This document shows, one piece after another, positions 1 to 9,089 of a stretch of DNA of 64,000 nt. The DNA lies in assembly GCF_900115785.1 (NCBI RefSeq), contig NZ_FOYS01000001.1, positions 248,001 through 312,000 of the forward strand, read 5' to 3'. The stretch's first letter is position 1, and every line of letters begins with the position of its first letter. The stretch is from Halogeometricum limi (GTDB taxonomy: Archaea > Halobacteriota > Halobacteria > Halobacteriales > Haloferacaceae). The notes below the pieces were generated by a model. It was given only the letters and a program-made list of their open reading frames with translations. It had not been told where the DNA came from and did no database searches. The position numbers and the translations under genes were made by a program.

Positions 1-251
1 ACCGTCCCCGAGACGCCGAGGACGCTCCCCCGCTCGAAGTAGTTCTGCTCGGTTATCTCCAAGGGAGTGTCGTTTCCTCTGACGCTGCCCTCGACGTCGC
101 CGGACCCGTCGGTTTCGGTTCCCGTCGCGTCGCCGCTCTCCGTCTCGCTCGATTCGGCGTCTCCGCCGTCCGTTCCACCCGTGCACCCTGCCAGCGCGGC
201 GACTCCGAGAGAGCCGACGCCAGCGAGGAACGCTCGACGATTTATCACCAT
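1..251 (-). CDS. Secreted Tat-type lipoprotein, N-terminal part (runs off the window)
   Basis: Reading leftwards from an ATG at 251, the product begins MVINRRAFLAGVGSLG and continues into a lipobox ending LAGC. An Arg-Arg pair followed by a short hydrophobic stretch and a lipobox Cys is the usual Tat lipoprotein signal in haloarchaea. After the Cys comes a low-complexity Gly/Asp/Ser/Glu/Thr linker of about 35 residues, typical of haloarchaeal surface proteins. The mature domain lies outside the window, so the function (substrate-binding protein, redox protein or other) cannot be told. The frame is open to the window edge. Confidence 0.75.
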   Translation of the reverse strand, partial: MVINRRAFLAGVGSLGVAALAGCTGGTDGGDAESSETESGDATGTETDGSGDVEGSVRGNDTPLEITEQNYFERGSVLGVSGT

Positions 252-321
252 ATTATTCGATAAAAACAACTGCCGTCAAGAATGTATTTATTGTGGCTGT
301 CGGGACGAACGTTCGCCGGGC

Positions 322-435
322 CTATCGGTGACGGAGTTCGAGCGTTCGGCCGCACTCGGGGCACTCGTCGTCGACGATGGTCACCTGCGCGTCGCAGTCC
401 GGACAGAACTCGCGGTAGCAGGCGGGGTCACCCAT
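322..435 (-). CDS. Micro zinc-ribbon protein (37 aa)
   Basis: A 37-residue acidic protein with two CxxC knuckles, CPDC and CPEC, spaced about 14 residues apart, which is the pattern of a minimal zinc ribbon. Such very small zinc proteins are common in haloarchaea, and their partners are mostly unknown. The start is the only ATG in frame close to the first knuckle. The gene lies 50 nt downstream of an ABC-ATPase-like gene on the same strand and could be co-transcribed with it. No function can be assigned from sequence. Confidence 0.65.
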   Translation of the reverse strand: MGDPACYREFCPDCDAQVTIVDDECPECGRTLELRHR

Positions 436-485
436 ACCCGTGCCTACTCGTACCACGGCCTTGGCTCTTGTCGCCGGTGGGCCGA

Positions 486-932
486 CTACTCGTCTGCGAC
501 GTCTTCGGTTTCGCGGTGCCAGTCCTGTCCGAACTGGTCGCCGTACAGGCGGGCGTACGCGTCTCGGAGGCGGACCAACTCCGCGTGCGTACCCGTTTCG
601 ACGACGCCGCCGTCGGCGACGACGTAGATTCGGTCGGCGTCGTCCACCGCGGAGGGGCGGTCCGTGGCGACGACGAGTCGCCCCCGCCGCCGAGCGTCGG
701 CGTACCGAATCCGCGCTTCTCGGGGCGTCTCGTCGTTCTCGACGGCGTCTATCACTCGGACGGTGCGGGCGGCACCGAGACTTCGGGCGAGGGTTCGAAG
801 GGCGTCTCTGTCTGTTGGCGTGCCGACGACGGCGACGAACGACGCGTGGGAGGGCCACTCGACGTCGTCGAGTGTGTTCGGTCGCCTGTGTCGGTCCACG
901 TCCGACCCGGGGTGGTCGGCGTGCGAACTCAT
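486..932 (-). CDS. ABC-ATPase-like protein lacking the nucleotide-binding core
   Basis: A 148-residue protein. Residues 83-130 (RRGRLVVATDRPSAVDDAD, then IYVVADGGVVETGTHAELV) match the H-loop to C-terminal end of ABC exporter ATPases, where a 'switch His, DADRI, vlddG.vve.GtHeEL' pattern is normal. No Walker A, Q-loop or ABC signature precedes it, and the usual switch His is replaced by Asp. It is therefore a truncated remnant or a domain derivative kept for another use. The start chosen is the ATG giving MSSHADHP; an upstream in-frame ATG would add 34 basic residues that look like non-coding sequence. No transmembrane segment is visible. Confidence 0.6.
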   Translation of the reverse strand: MSSHADHPGSDVDRHRRPNTLDDVEWPSHASFVAVVGTPTDRDALRTLARSLGAARTVRVIDAVENDETPREARIRYADARRRGRLVVATDRPSAVDDADRIYVVADGGVVETGTHAELVRLRDAYARLYGDQFGQDWHRETEDVADE

Positions 933-1210
933 GTCACTACGATACGACGTCCTGAGAGATAAGTAGTACCGTCGATACCGATTCTCGTCCGTGTTCGTCT
1001 CACGATACCCTCGAATAATCAGACGAACGAACACGTCCCGGGGGTTGAGGGTCAGAATACCCAGTTCGGTGTGCGAACGGTAACGGGGAGTTATCGAGCG
1101 ACGCGTCGCTCTCTGTGGTGGCGTCGAAAGAATGCGGTGTTCGGCGTGAGCCGACGGTTAGGGTGCGGTTCGGTGGGTCGAAAGGGGGGATGTGTGAGCC
1201 TAAACCGACT

Positions 1211-2890
1211 TCACATCGCTCCGCCCATACCGCCCATGCCGCCCATGCCACCCATGCCGCCGCCCGGGGGCATCTCGTCGCCGTCGTCGTCGTCGCCCGT
1301 CTGGCCACCGGAGAGGTCGCCCGCGGCGATGACGTCGTCGATGCGGAGGATCATGACCGCCGCTTCGGTAGCCGACTCGATAGCCTGCGTCTTCACGCGG
1401 AGGGGTTCGACGACGCCTTCGTTCTCCATGTCGATGACCTCGCCCGTGTAGGCGTCGAGGCCGGCCGCGAACTCGCCACCGTCGTGGCGGGCGCGCAGGT
1501 CGACGAGGGAGTCGATGGGGTCGAGTCCGGCGTTCTCCGCGAGCGTGCGCGGGATGACGTCGAGTGCCTCGGCGAACGCTTCGACGGCGAGCTGCTCGCG
1601 GCCGCCGACGGAGTCGGCGAACTCGCGAAGCTGCAGCGAGAGCTCAGTCTCGGGTGCGCCGCCGCCGGGAAGGACTTTCCCGTCGTTGAGCGTCGTCTTG
1701 ACGACGCCGAGGGAGTCCTCGATGGCGCGCTCCAGTTCGTCGACGACGTGGTCCGTGCCGCCGCGGAGGATGAGGGTGACGGACTTCGCGTCTTCGACGT
1801 CCTCGACGAAGATGCGCTCGTCGCCGCCGATGTCCTTCTGGCCGACGGAGCCGGCGAAGCCGAGGTCGGACTCCTCGATGTCGTCGAGCGAACCGACGAC
1901 GCGGCCGCCCGTCGCGCGGGCGAGACGCTTGAGGTCGGAGGACTTCGCGCGGCGTACGGCGAGGATGCCCTCCTTTGCGAGGTAGTGCTGGGCCATGTCG
2001 TCGATGCCGTCACCGACGAACACGACGTCCGCGCCGACGTCGACGAGCTGGTCGACCATCTCCTTCAGCTGTTTCTCCTCTTGGTCGAGGAACTGCTGAA
2101 GCTGGTCGGGGTCGGTGACGTTGACTTCGGCGTCGATTTCGGTCTCGCGAACTTCGAGGGCACCGTCGAACAGCGCGACGTTGGCGTCCTCGACCATGTA
2201 GGGCATGTTCTCGTCGACGCGCTCTTTATCGATGATTGCGCCTTCGACGAGTTCGGAGTTGTCGATGGAGCCGCCGACGACCTTCTCGATGGAGACGTTC
2301 TCCGTGTCGATGCTGCCGTCGTCGTCGGTGACGGCCAGGACGGCGTCGACGACGAGTTCGGCGAGGAGGTCCTTCGCGGACTCCGCGCCCTTGCCCGTCA
2401 TCGCCGTCGAGGCGATTTTGATGAGCGTCTCGCGGTCGTCCGCGGAGACGTCGATGGCGTTGTCCTCGAGGACTTCCTTGGCCTTCTCTGCGGCCTGACG
2501 GAAGCCCTGTGCGATGGTGGTCGCGTGGACGTCCTGCTCGATGAGTTCCTCCGCCTGGTCGAGCAGTTCACCCGCGATGACGACGGCCGTCGTCGTACCG
2601 TCTCCGACCTCATCCTCTTGGGTCTCGGAGACTTCGACGATCATGTTGGCCGCCGGGTGGTCGATGTCCATCTCCTTGAGGATGGTGACGCCGTCGTTCG
2701 TGACGACGACTCCACCCGAGGAGTCGACCAGCATCTTGTCCATGCCCTTCGGACCCAGCGTGGTCCGGACGGACTCTGCCACGGCCTTCCCGGCCGTGAT
2801 GTTCATCGACTGCGCGTCCTTTCCTTGTGTGCGCTGGGAGTCGTCACCCAGAATAATCATGGGTTGCCCCTGCTGCATTCGCTGAGACAT
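1211..2890 (-). CDS. thsA: Thermosome subunit (group II chaperonin, cct1/thsA-like)
   Basis: A 559-residue chaperonin subunit that folds cytosolic proteins in an ATP-driven double-ring complex. Family motifs are in place: TTLGPKGMD at 43-51, NDGVTI at 65-70 and GDGTTT at 96-101 in the equatorial ATPase domain. The tail is a Gly-Gly-Met repeat, as in other haloarchaeal thermosomes. Length is normal. The closest remembered relative is H. volcanii Cct1, and the neighbouring KH and RIO1 genes match that locus, hence the symbol; cct2 cannot be fully excluded. A strong TATA box lies about 30 nt before the ATG. Heat induction is known for the family but not shown here. Confidence 0.95.
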   Translation of the reverse strand: MSQRMQQGQPMIILGDDSQRTQGKDAQSMNITAGKAVAESVRTTLGPKGMDKMLVDSSGGVVVTNDGVTILKEMDIDHPAANMIVEVSETQEDEVGDGTTTAVVIAGELLDQAEELIEQDVHATTIAQGFRQAAEKAKEVLEDNAIDVSADDRETLIKIASTAMTGKGAESAKDLLAELVVDAVLAVTDDDGSIDTENVSIEKVVGGSIDNSELVEGAIIDKERVDENMPYMVEDANVALFDGALEVRETEIDAEVNVTDPDQLQQFLDQEEKQLKEMVDQLVDVGADVVFVGDGIDDMAQHYLAKEGILAVRRAKSSDLKRLARATGGRVVGSLDDIEESDLGFAGSVGQKDIGGDERIFVEDVEDAKSVTLILRGGTDHVVDELERAIEDSLGVVKTTLNDGKVLPGGGAPETELSLQLREFADSVGGREQLAVEAFAEALDVIPRTLAENAGLDPIDSLVDLRARHDGGEFAAGLDAYTGEVIDMENEGVVEPLRVKTQAIESATEAAVMILRIDDVIAAGDLSGGQTGDDDDGDEMPPGGGMGGMGGMGGMGGAM

Positions 2891-2914
2891 ACTCAGCCCA
2901 TGGGTTGTTTGCGA

Positions 2915-2929
2915 TTCTATAAAAAACTA
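2915..2929 (-). promoter_or_regulatory. Core promoter of thermosome gene
   Basis: Read on the minus strand this is TAGTTTTTTATAGAA, an AT-rich box in GC-rich surroundings centred about 30 nt before the thermosome ATG. That spacing suits a leaderless or nearly leaderless transcript. A second, palindromic GTATATATAC at 3001-3010 lies about 110 nt upstream of the start. Confidence 0.6.
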
Positions 2930-3154
2930 ACGCTCAACGGAGAGACAAACCGACACACGGGGGCGACGTACGCGTGATATTCGTTGGCACGAAACGGGGT
3001 GTATATATACTCAATCGACCGCCCGGACGGCGACGCTACTCCTCGCTCCCGTCTCGAACTGGGTCACGACTGCTGGACGGATTGTCCCCGTGCCAGAAGT
3101 CGTCGCTCGCGCGTACGGCGAAGAGAGAAGGTGCGTGCGAACGGACGCGCCGCG

Positions 3155-3697
3155 TCAGTCCGACGGCTGAACGTCGAAGTCGCGGGTGAGTTCGTTGTGC
3201 TTCCGTTCGAGGAACGAGTAGACGGCCCCGTGCGGCGCGCCGTCCAACAGCATCCCGGTGGCCCGGCGGACGGCCTCTACCTCTTCGGGTTGGCCGATGA
3301 TGCCGAGCGTCGTCCCGCGGATGACGACTTCCGCACCCGACAGTTCCTCCATCAGTTCGCGCGTTCGGCCGTTCTCGCCGATGAGGCGGCCTTTCTGACG
3401 CTGGAGGTCGTTCTTGTTTCGCGTGTGCTCTTGCAGGTCGATGAGTTCGAACGTCCGCATCTCCTCGTCGAGGAGCGACAGTGCCGCCTCGGGCGTGAAT
3501 CCACGACCGACCGCGCGCACGATGTCGGGGGCGACGAGTCCCGTCACCGGGTCACCGACGGTGTCGATGGCGACGGAACCGCTCTCGGAGTCGATATCCA
3601 GACGAACCTCGGCCCGACGCTCTATCTCGCGCATCGTCTCGCCGCCCTCGCCGATGAGGACGCCGATACGGTCCTGCGGGACCTTCACGTGTTGCAT
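3155..3697 (-). CDS. KH-domain RNA-binding protein (Krr1/Pno1-like)
   Basis: A 180-residue protein with two KH domains. The first has its GxxG loop in IGEGGE (15-20) and the second in IGENGR (106-111), the latter in the sequence GRLIGENGRTRELME typical of archaeal Pno1/Dim2-like proteins that act in small-subunit ribosome maturation. It lies downstream of the RIO1 kinase gene on the same strand (about 110 nt gap). The KH-RIO1 neighbourhood is conserved in archaea and fits a joint role in 30S assembly. The start is the ATG giving MQHVKVPQDR, directly at the first beta strand of KH1. The exact RNA target is inferred from the family. Confidence 0.9.
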   Translation of the reverse strand: MQHVKVPQDRIGVLIGEGGETMREIERRAEVRLDIDSESGSVAIDTVGDPVTGLVAPDIVRAVGRGFTPEAALSLLDEEMRTFELIDLQEHTRNKNDLQRQKGRLIGENGRTRELMEELSGAEVVIRGTTLGIIGQPEEVEAVRRATGMLLDGAPHGAVYSFLERKHNELTRDFDVQPSD

Positions 3698-3807
3698 ACC
3701 ACCCGGTACCCGGTCGAGCGGTTTAAGGGTTTGTCCGGCGGCACGGGCCGTGTGGACGCGTCTCGTAGCCGTTCGGAGCGGTTTCGCGGAACCGACGTGA
3801 CGTTCGC

Positions 3808-4701
3808 TCAGTTCGCTCCCGGTCCGTCCGGTTGCCCCGTCGGGTCCGCCTCCACCGCGGTGACGAACTCGTACAACTCGTCGGCCGACGTCTCCGTTCC
3901 CTGTCGCGAGAAGAACTTCGCCACGTTGCGGCAGTCGCGGCGGAGGAACTCCTCGGCGTTCGGGTGGTGGACGGTGACGGCCTGCCCGAGGTCGATAATG
4001 ACGAGTTCCCCGTCGTGGATGATCATGTTGTACTCCGAGAGGTCGCCGTGGACGAGTCCGGCCGAGTGGAGACGACGCATGTACTCGCGGACGACGTCGT
4101 ACGCCGTCTCGGGGTTCTCGACGTTCACCTCGGCGAGTCGCCGCGCCCGGTCCTCGACGAGGCCGACGAGTTCCATCACGAGGACGTTCCGTTCGACGGC
4201 GATGGGTTCGGGGACGCGAACGCCCGCTCGGCGGGCGCGAACGAGGTTCGCGTACTCTTTCTGCGTCCACGCGAGGACGACGCGCTTTTTGTCTTGGCCG
4301 ATGCTCTCGAAGCGAGGGTCGCCTTCGAGGTAGTCGCGCATGTGCCGGAAGTCCGAGGCGTTTATCCGGTAGATTTTCACGGCGACGTCGGTGTTCTCGT
4401 CGCCGAGAGCCTCGTAGACGTTCGCCTCCTTCCCGGTCGATATCGGCCCGCCGAACGCGTCGATGTGGCCGTCCTGGACGAGTTTGTAGATGGCGGCGAA
4501 CGTCGCGTCGTCGAACACCGACTGCTCGACCTTGAACTGGTCTGCGTCCTTCAGACGCTTCCGAAACTCGTCGAACTTGCGGTCCCGTTTCCGGGCGATA
4601 CGGTCGGCTTCGGTGTCGGAGACGTCTATCTCCTCCCACTCGTCGCCCGGCGTGTCCACCTGGTCCGGCGCGATAAGGCCGAACTCCTCGCTCTCGGTCA
4701 T
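3808..4701 (-). CDS. rio1: RIO1-type serine/threonine protein kinase
   Basis: A 297-residue atypical kinase. RIO1 signatures are visible: STGKEANVY flexible P-loop at 88-96, catalytic Lys near 109 in VKIYR, LVHGDLSEYN catalytic loop at 216-225, and IDLGQ at 236-240 (the metal-binding loop, replacing DFG). The N-terminal about 60 residues form the winged-helix-like RIO extension. RIO1 acts as an ATPase/kinase in late maturation of the small ribosomal subunit. It is transcribed toward the KH-protein gene, which probably works in the same process. The ATG used gives MTESEEFGL, typical for haloarchaeal homologues. Confidence 0.93.
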   Translation of the reverse strand: MTESEEFGLIAPDQVDTPGDEWEEIDVSDTEADRIARKRDRKFDEFRKRLKDADQFKVEQSVFDDATFAAIYKLVQDGHIDAFGGPISTGKEANVYEALGDENTDVAVKIYRINASDFRHMRDYLEGDPRFESIGQDKKRVVLAWTQKEYANLVRARRAGVRVPEPIAVERNVLVMELVGLVEDRARRLAEVNVENPETAYDVVREYMRRLHSAGLVHGDLSEYNMIIHDGELVIIDLGQAVTVHHPNAEEFLRRDCRNVAKFFSRQGTETSADELYEFVTAVEADPTGQPDGPGAN

Positions 4702-4843
4702 CTACCTCTCCCTACGAGGGGGCGCGTGAAAAGGCCCGTCGGTCGTCCCGCCCCGACTCGTCCCGTCCGCCCGACCCGTTCTTTCGTCTCCGTTATCAGA
4801 CACATAACCAAACCGCGGAGGTAACACGAACGGGGTACCAGCG

Positions 4844-6487
4844 ATGGCTCCCCACTCACTCTCGACTGGGTCGCACGTCCCGTTCCGCGAGCGTGCGGCG
4901 TCCAGTTTCGGTATCGTCGTCTTACTCCTCGGCTTCGCCCTCTGGTACGGTACGAACCTCGCCGGCAGTTTCCACGTCGACGAGACGCTCTACGCGCAGT
5001 CCGGTCTCGCCGTCTTCCGCGGCAACCCCTACACGAACCCGACGCACGCGTTCGCCCCCACGGCGAAGTACTTCATCGGCCTCGGACAGGTGCTGTTCGG
5101 GCAGACGGCCGCCGCCGCCCGCGTCTTCGTCGCCGGGTTCGGTCTCGCGTCCGTCTACCTCACCTACCGTCTCACCGCGGCGCTTCGCGGGCGGGCGGCC
5201 GGACTCGTCGCCGCCCTCTTTCTCGGGACGTCGTATCCCTTCGCCACGCAGTCCGTCGTCGCCATGCTCGACGTGCCACTCGCGTGCTTCGTCGTCGCTC
5301 TCACCGTCGTCACACTCCGGTGGTTCCGCTCTCGCGACCCCGCGTGGTTGCCGTTCGTCGGTCTGTTCCTCGCCGCGACGGCGACGACGAAGGCGTACGG
5401 GTTCCTCTACGGACTCCCGCACGCTCTCTTCGTCGCCGGCGTCCTCGCTCGCCGGTACGGACTCCGGTCGCTCCCGCGTCGTTCGACGCCGTTTCTCGGC
5501 GGCCTCGTCACCACGCTCGCCGTCGTCTACCTGCCGCTCGTTCTCTTCTCGCATCCGCCCGCGCCCGCCGAGTACACGTCCGGCGTCCCCTTCGCGGCGA
5601 CGGTGTTGGACCTTCCCGTCGTCGGCAACTTCGCCTACGTCTTCGGCGCGGCACTCCTGAAGAACCTCGTTCACACGGGAGACGGCCACGCCGTCGTCGT
5701 CGCCGGAACGGTCCACCAGTATCCGCCCGTCTGGTCGTACCTCTACTGGCTGTTCGAGGAGGGCGGGTCGCTCCTCTTCGGGAGTTTCGTCCTCGCCGCC
5801 GCCGCCGCGCTTCACGGAGCGTTCGTCCGCCGCGACGCCGAGTGGACGCTCCCCGCGGGAGCGATTCTCCTCCCGTTCGTCGCGCTGAGCCTCCTCACGG
5901 TGAAGTTCCCTCGGTACGTCCTGCCGCTCTATCCGCTCGTGTTCGCCGTCGGCGTCGTCGCCGCCCGCGACGTGCTCGCCGCCGTCCGTCGTTCGCTCCG
6001 GACGCAGGGGGTCCGGCTCACCCGGCCACGGGCGTCCGTCGTCGTCGTTCTCCTCGTCGCCGTCGCCCTCCTCGCGCCGCCGTCGGCGGCGTTGCAGTCG
6101 GCGACAGACCCCATCGAAACCGACGCCGGCTACGACGAGGCGGCCGAGTACGTCCAGACGTACGCCGCGAACCACCCCGACGAGACGGTGACGGTGCTCG
6201 TCTCCAGCGGGACGATTCGCATCCCGATGATGTACTACCTATCGGACGTGGAGAACGTCGAGGTGCGGAACTTCCAACTGAACGACGGCGTGACCGACGA
6301 ACGCTACGCGGAGGCCAGAGCGGACGTCGAGAGCGGCGAGATAGACGTCGTCGTCGTCCGCGCGGACCAGCCTCGACTGGACGCGGCGTTCCGCGAGGTG
6401 GTCGAGACGAACGGCGAACTGGAACGGTCGGCACCGCAGATTCCGGGTGAGAACCGAGTCGAGGTGTACCGGGTGACGAGCGAGTGA
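4844..6487 (+). CDS. Membrane glycosyltransferase, GT-C fold (PMT/ArnT-like, family 39)
   Basis: A 547-residue polytopic membrane protein with roughly ten hydrophobic segments up to about residue 420, followed by a soluble acidic C-terminal domain. The first extracellular loop carries FHVDETLYAQ, matching the conserved acidic D-E pair of GT-C enzymes that bind a lipid-phosphate sugar donor. These enzymes transfer sugars from dolichyl phosphate to proteins or lipids on the outer membrane face. No agl-type genes adjoin, so its substrate is unknown. The gene stands alone between rio1 and eif1A. A GGAGGT lies 21 nt before the ATG, farther than usual. A stem-loop follows the stop codon. Confidence 0.8.
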   Translation: MAPHSLSTGSHVPFRERAASSFGIVVLLLGFALWYGTNLAGSFHVDETLYAQSGLAVFRGNPYTNPTHAFAPTAKYFIGLGQVLFGQTAAAARVFVAGFGLASVYLTYRLTAALRGRAAGLVAALFLGTSYPFATQSVVAMLDVPLACFVVALTVVTLRWFRSRDPAWLPFVGLFLAATATTKAYGFLYGLPHALFVAGVLARRYGLRSLPRRSTPFLGGLVTTLAVVYLPLVLFSHPPAPAEYTSGVPFAATVLDLPVVGNFAYVFGAALLKNLVHTGDGHAVVVAGTVHQYPPVWSYLYWLFEEGGSLLFGSFVLAAAAALHGAFVRRDAEWTLPAGAILLPFVALSLLTVKFPRYVLPLYPLVFAVGVVAARDVLAAVRRSLRTQGVRLTRPRASVVVVLLVAVALLAPPSAALQSATDPIETDAGYDEAAEYVQTYAANHPDETVTVLVSSGTIRIPMMYYLSDVENVEVRNFQLNDGVTDERYAEARADVESGEIDVVVVRADQPRLDAAFREVVETNGELERSAPQIPGENRVEVYRVTSE

Positions 6488-6508
6488 ACGGTCTCACGGA
6501 CCGTGAGA
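6488..6508 (+). terminator. Stem-loop just after the glycosyltransferase stop
   Basis: ACGGTC (6488-6493) pairs with GACCGT (6499-6504) across a 5-nt loop; an overlapping inverted repeat TCTCACGG/CCGTGAGA also exists (6492-6508). It starts within the stop-codon region of the glycosyltransferase gene. No long T tract follows, so termination or 3' end stabilisation is only a possibility. Confidence 0.35.
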
Positions 6509-6598
6509 AGCGAGCGACCGTCGTTGCGGAACGACGAGTAGAGCGAGGACGGGCGGGGTGTCCGACCGACGGAACGGCGACGAGTCGGACGGCAGTCG

Positions 6599-6889
6599 TC
6601 AGACGACGTGGCCTTCGTCTCTGAGTTGGTCGGCCTCGGACTTCTCGTAGCGCCAGGTCACGTCGGCCTTCTCGTCCTGCCAGTCCCACGGGTCGACGAG
6701 GACGACGTCGCCCTCGCGTATCCAGATGCGCTTCTGCATCCGACCCGGAATCCGGGCGGTTCGCTCGACGCCGTCGGCGCACCGGACTTTGATTCGGTTC
6801 GCACCCAGCATGTCCTCCACGACAGCGAACACCTCGTCGTCCTCGGGCATCCGCAGGTCACGACGCCCCGCGTTTTCGTTGTCGCTCAT
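6599..6889 (-). CDS. eif1A: Translation initiation factor aIF1A
   Basis: A 96-residue OB-fold protein. The pattern [20 protein letters not shown], followed by R..C.DG..R.ARIPGRM and IW...GD.VLV.PW, is the standard aIF1A/eIF1A core. The factor binds the A site of the small subunit and helps start-codon selection. Length is normal for haloarchaea; the C-terminal tail is short and acidic. The start ATG gives [12 protein letters not shown]. It is convergent with the upstream glycosyltransferase gene and divergent from a small membrane protein gene, sharing a 92-bp promoter region. Confidence 0.96.
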   Translation of the reverse strand: MSDNENAGRRDLRMPEDDEVFAVVEDMLGANRIKVRCADGVERTARIPGRMQKRIWIREGDVVLVDPWDWQDEKADVTWRYEKSEADQLRDEGHVV

Positions 6890-6981
6890 ACCCCCGTGTT
6901 GGTCGGCTCGTCGTTTAAAACCGACGTTCGGTTGTCGATTCGGAACGGTACGCTTAGGTGACTGTCGCGGCGAACGCCGGT

Positions 6982-7161
6982 ATGATCGACAAACTCGGCA
7001 CGAAAGGTATCGCTGGTGTCGTTCTCCTCGTCGCCGGCATGGGACTCGTCGCCTACCAGGCACCCATCGTCGCCGCCGGACTCGCACTCGTCGTCGCCGG
7101 ACTCGGCCTCGTCGCCTCCGGTCTCGTCCAGTCGGTGATGGGCGTCTTCGGGATGGCCTGA
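6982..7161 (+). CDS. Small two-helix membrane protein (59 aa, DUF7470-like)
   Basis: A 59-residue protein starting [12 protein letters not shown] with two hydrophobic segments (about 8-27 and 31-52) joined by a short polar turn. The MIDKLG..G start and the [12 protein letters not shown] second helix resemble a conserved haloarchaeal family of unknown function (recalled as DUF7470). The ATG at 6982 is preferred over the upstream start at 6958 because it gives the family-like N terminus. It is convergent with the esterase gene, with only 2 nt between stops. Confidence 0.7.
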   Translation: MIDKLGTKGIAGVVLLVAGMGLVAYQAPIVAAGLALVVAGLGLVASGLVQSVMGVFGMA

Positions 7162-7163
7162 CC

Positions 7164-7934
7164 TCACAACGCGTCTCTGAGCCACGAGAGCACCGTCTCG
7201 CGAATCTCGGGGTACCAGTACGACGAGTGCAGGTAGACGTGGTCCGCCCCCGGGTCGGTCCGCAGTCGCACCGCCGCGCCCGACGCGTCTAACGCCCCCG
7301 CCAACCCCTCCGAGGAGGCGACGGGTACCGTCTCGTCCGCCTCGCCGTGGAGGAGCAACGTCGGCGGCGCGTCCGCCGAGACGTACGCGACGGGCGAGGC
7401 GGCGTCGTATCGCTCGGACTCCTCCGCACGCGCCCCACCGAGGAACCGCCGGACGATATCGCTCTCTGCCTCGCGGAGGTCGTACAGTCCGCTCACGCCG
7501 ACGGCGGCGTGGACCGTCGGTTCGGGGTCGTACTCGCCGAACCGACCCGCCGGCGCCAACGCGGCGAGGAGGGCGAGGTGCGCCCCCGCGGAGTGGCCGA
7601 ACACCGCCACCCGATTCGGGTCGCCGCCGAGTTCCGCCGCGTGGTCGCGAACCCACGACAGACACGCCCGAACGTCGCGAATCTGCGCGGGAAACGTCGC
7701 CTCGTCGGACAGGCGGTACTCGACTTCGACGGCGAGATAGCCGTCGCTCGCGGCGTCCAGCGCCCACCGCGCGAACTGCCCGCGCGCGCCGGACTCCCAC
7801 CCGCCGCCGTAGACGAAGACGACGACGGGCGCGCGTTCGGCGCTCTCCTGCCGGTAGGTGTCCACTCGGAGGTGGTCCGAGACGACGTGGTCGCGTTCGA
7901 CTCGAACCGCCTCGCTCTCGGCTTCGTCGGTCAC
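7164..7934 (-). CDS. Alpha/beta-hydrolase, esterase/lipase type
   Basis: A 256-residue soluble hydrolase of the hormone-sensitive-lipase/BD-FAE type. The oxyanion segment FVYGGGW appears near residue 38, the nucleophile elbow is GHSAGAH near residue 114, and a late Asp and His (ADETVP and GADHVYLH) complete the triad. It probably cleaves small carboxyl esters; the substrate is unknown. GTG is the start codon ([10 protein letters not shown]), with an AT-rich box about 27 nt upstream. It lies downstream of tyrS on the same strand with a 46-nt gap. Confidence 0.85.
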   Translation of the reverse strand: MTDEAESEAVRVERDHVVSDHLRVDTYRQESAERAPVVVFVYGGGWESGARGQFARWALDAASDGYLAVEVEYRLSDEATFPAQIRDVRACLSWVRDHAAELGGDPNRVAVFGHSAGAHLALLAALAPAGRFGEYDPEPTVHAAVGVSGLYDLREAESDIVRRFLGGARAEESERYDAASPVAYVSADAPPTLLLHGEADETVPVASSEGLAGALDASGAAVRLRTDPGADHVYLHSSYWYPEIRETVLSWLRDAL

Positions 7935-7980
7935 GGCTCGGAGGACGGTTCGTCGGCGAAAAAGCGTTGTTCTCCGAAAA

Positions 7981-8976
7981 TCAGGAGCGCTGTTCGCGAA
8001 TCTTCTCGCGGCCGGGCGCGACGAGTTCGTTCAGGTAGTCCGCGAGTGCGCCCTTCGCGTCCGCGGGGTGGAGTTCGCCCGAGTCGAGGTCCGCCGCCAG
8101 CGACTCGTAGTCGTCGTACTCCAGGTTGCCGCCGTACTTCTCGGGGCGTTCGACGACGACTTCGCCGAAGCGCGGGAAGACGTGGTACTCGAAAATCTGG
8201 AGGACGGGGTTGTCGCGGGCGTTGCCGTCGTCGTCGGGGTCGGGGTCGCGCGACGGCGGGCAGAACGCCTTGTTCACCTTCTCGCGGAGTTCTTCTTCCG
8301 AATCTTCCATCGAGATGGAGACGCCGGACGAGGAGGACATCTTGCCGACGCCCGTCGAGAGGTCCGAAATGAGCGGCGTGTGCAGACAGGTGGGTGCGTC
8401 CTCGCCGATGCTCGGCAGGGTGTCGCGAGCGAGCATGTGGACCTTCCGTTGCTCCATCCCGCCGATGGCGAGGTCCACGTCGAGGTAGACGACGTCGAGC
8501 GCCTGCATCAACGGGTAGACGGCGTGCGCGACGGTCACCGTGTCGCCGCCCTTTATCTCCGCCATCGCACGCTCGGCGCGGGAGAGCGACGTCTCCAGTT
8601 CGAGCGCGTGCAGGTCGAGCGCGTAGTTCTCCTCTAACTGGAACTCGGAGCCGAGGACGAACTCGGTGTGCTCTTCGTCCAGTCCGTAGGCGACGAACTG
8701 CTCTTGCATCCGCGTGGCCGTCTCTCGAATCTCGTCGAACGTGCCCTTCCCGTTGAGGTAGGCGTGGACGTCCGCAAGGAGGACGACGACTTCGAAGCCG
8801 GCCTCCTGTAACTGGATGAGTTTGTTGGCCGTCAGCATGTGGCCGATGTGGAGGACGCCGGAGGGTTCGTAGCCGACGTACGCCCGCTTTCCGTCGGGGT
8901 CTTCGGCTAACGAACGTACCTCGTCCTCCGTGACAACCTCGGAGGCGTTCCGGGTTATCTGGTCGTACGCGTCCAT
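7981..8976 (-). CDS. tyrS: Tyrosyl-tRNA synthetase
   Basis: A 331-residue class I aminoacyl-tRNA synthetase that charges tRNA-Tyr. The HIGH motif is at 43-46 and KMSSS at 212-216. The YVGYEPSG segment before HIGH and the compact length without an S4 tail are typical of archaeal TyrRS rather than bacterial enzymes. The ATG gives MDAYDQITRN. Upstream lies a 268-bp region with strong potential RNA secondary structure. Confidence 0.95.
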   Translation of the reverse strand: MDAYDQITRNASEVVTEDEVRSLAEDPDGKRAYVGYEPSGVLHIGHMLTANKLIQLQEAGFEVVVLLADVHAYLNGKGTFDEIRETATRMQEQFVAYGLDEEHTEFVLGSEFQLEENYALDLHALELETSLSRAERAMAEIKGGDTVTVAHAVYPLMQALDVVYLDVDLAIGGMEQRKVHMLARDTLPSIGEDAPTCLHTPLISDLSTGVGKMSSSSGVSISMEDSEEELREKVNKAFCPPSRDPDPDDDGNARDNPVLQIFEYHVFPRFGEVVVERPEKYGGNLEYDDYESLAADLDSGELHPADAKGALADYLNELVAPGREKIREQRS

Positions 8977-9089
8977 ATCTGTTGGTGTCGGAGGGGTGGG
9001 ATATGACTTCTGGAACTGTGTGGGTGGTTTGCTGGTCGGTCCACCGAAGGTGAGGTGTGATTTGTTCGTATGCGGTGTACTCTCGCTGT

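Noticed and set aside
933-1210. A gene in the 278-bp gap between the ABC-like gene and the thermosome end
   Set aside because: Short frames there give basic, low-complexity products and have no promoter or family-like sequence; I see nothing to annotate.
1115-2977. A 620-codon open frame on the plus strand opposite the thermosome gene
   Set aside because: It is a mirror of a well-recognised gene; long antisense frames are expected in very GC-rich DNA with strong third-position G/C, and its product has no recognisable domain.
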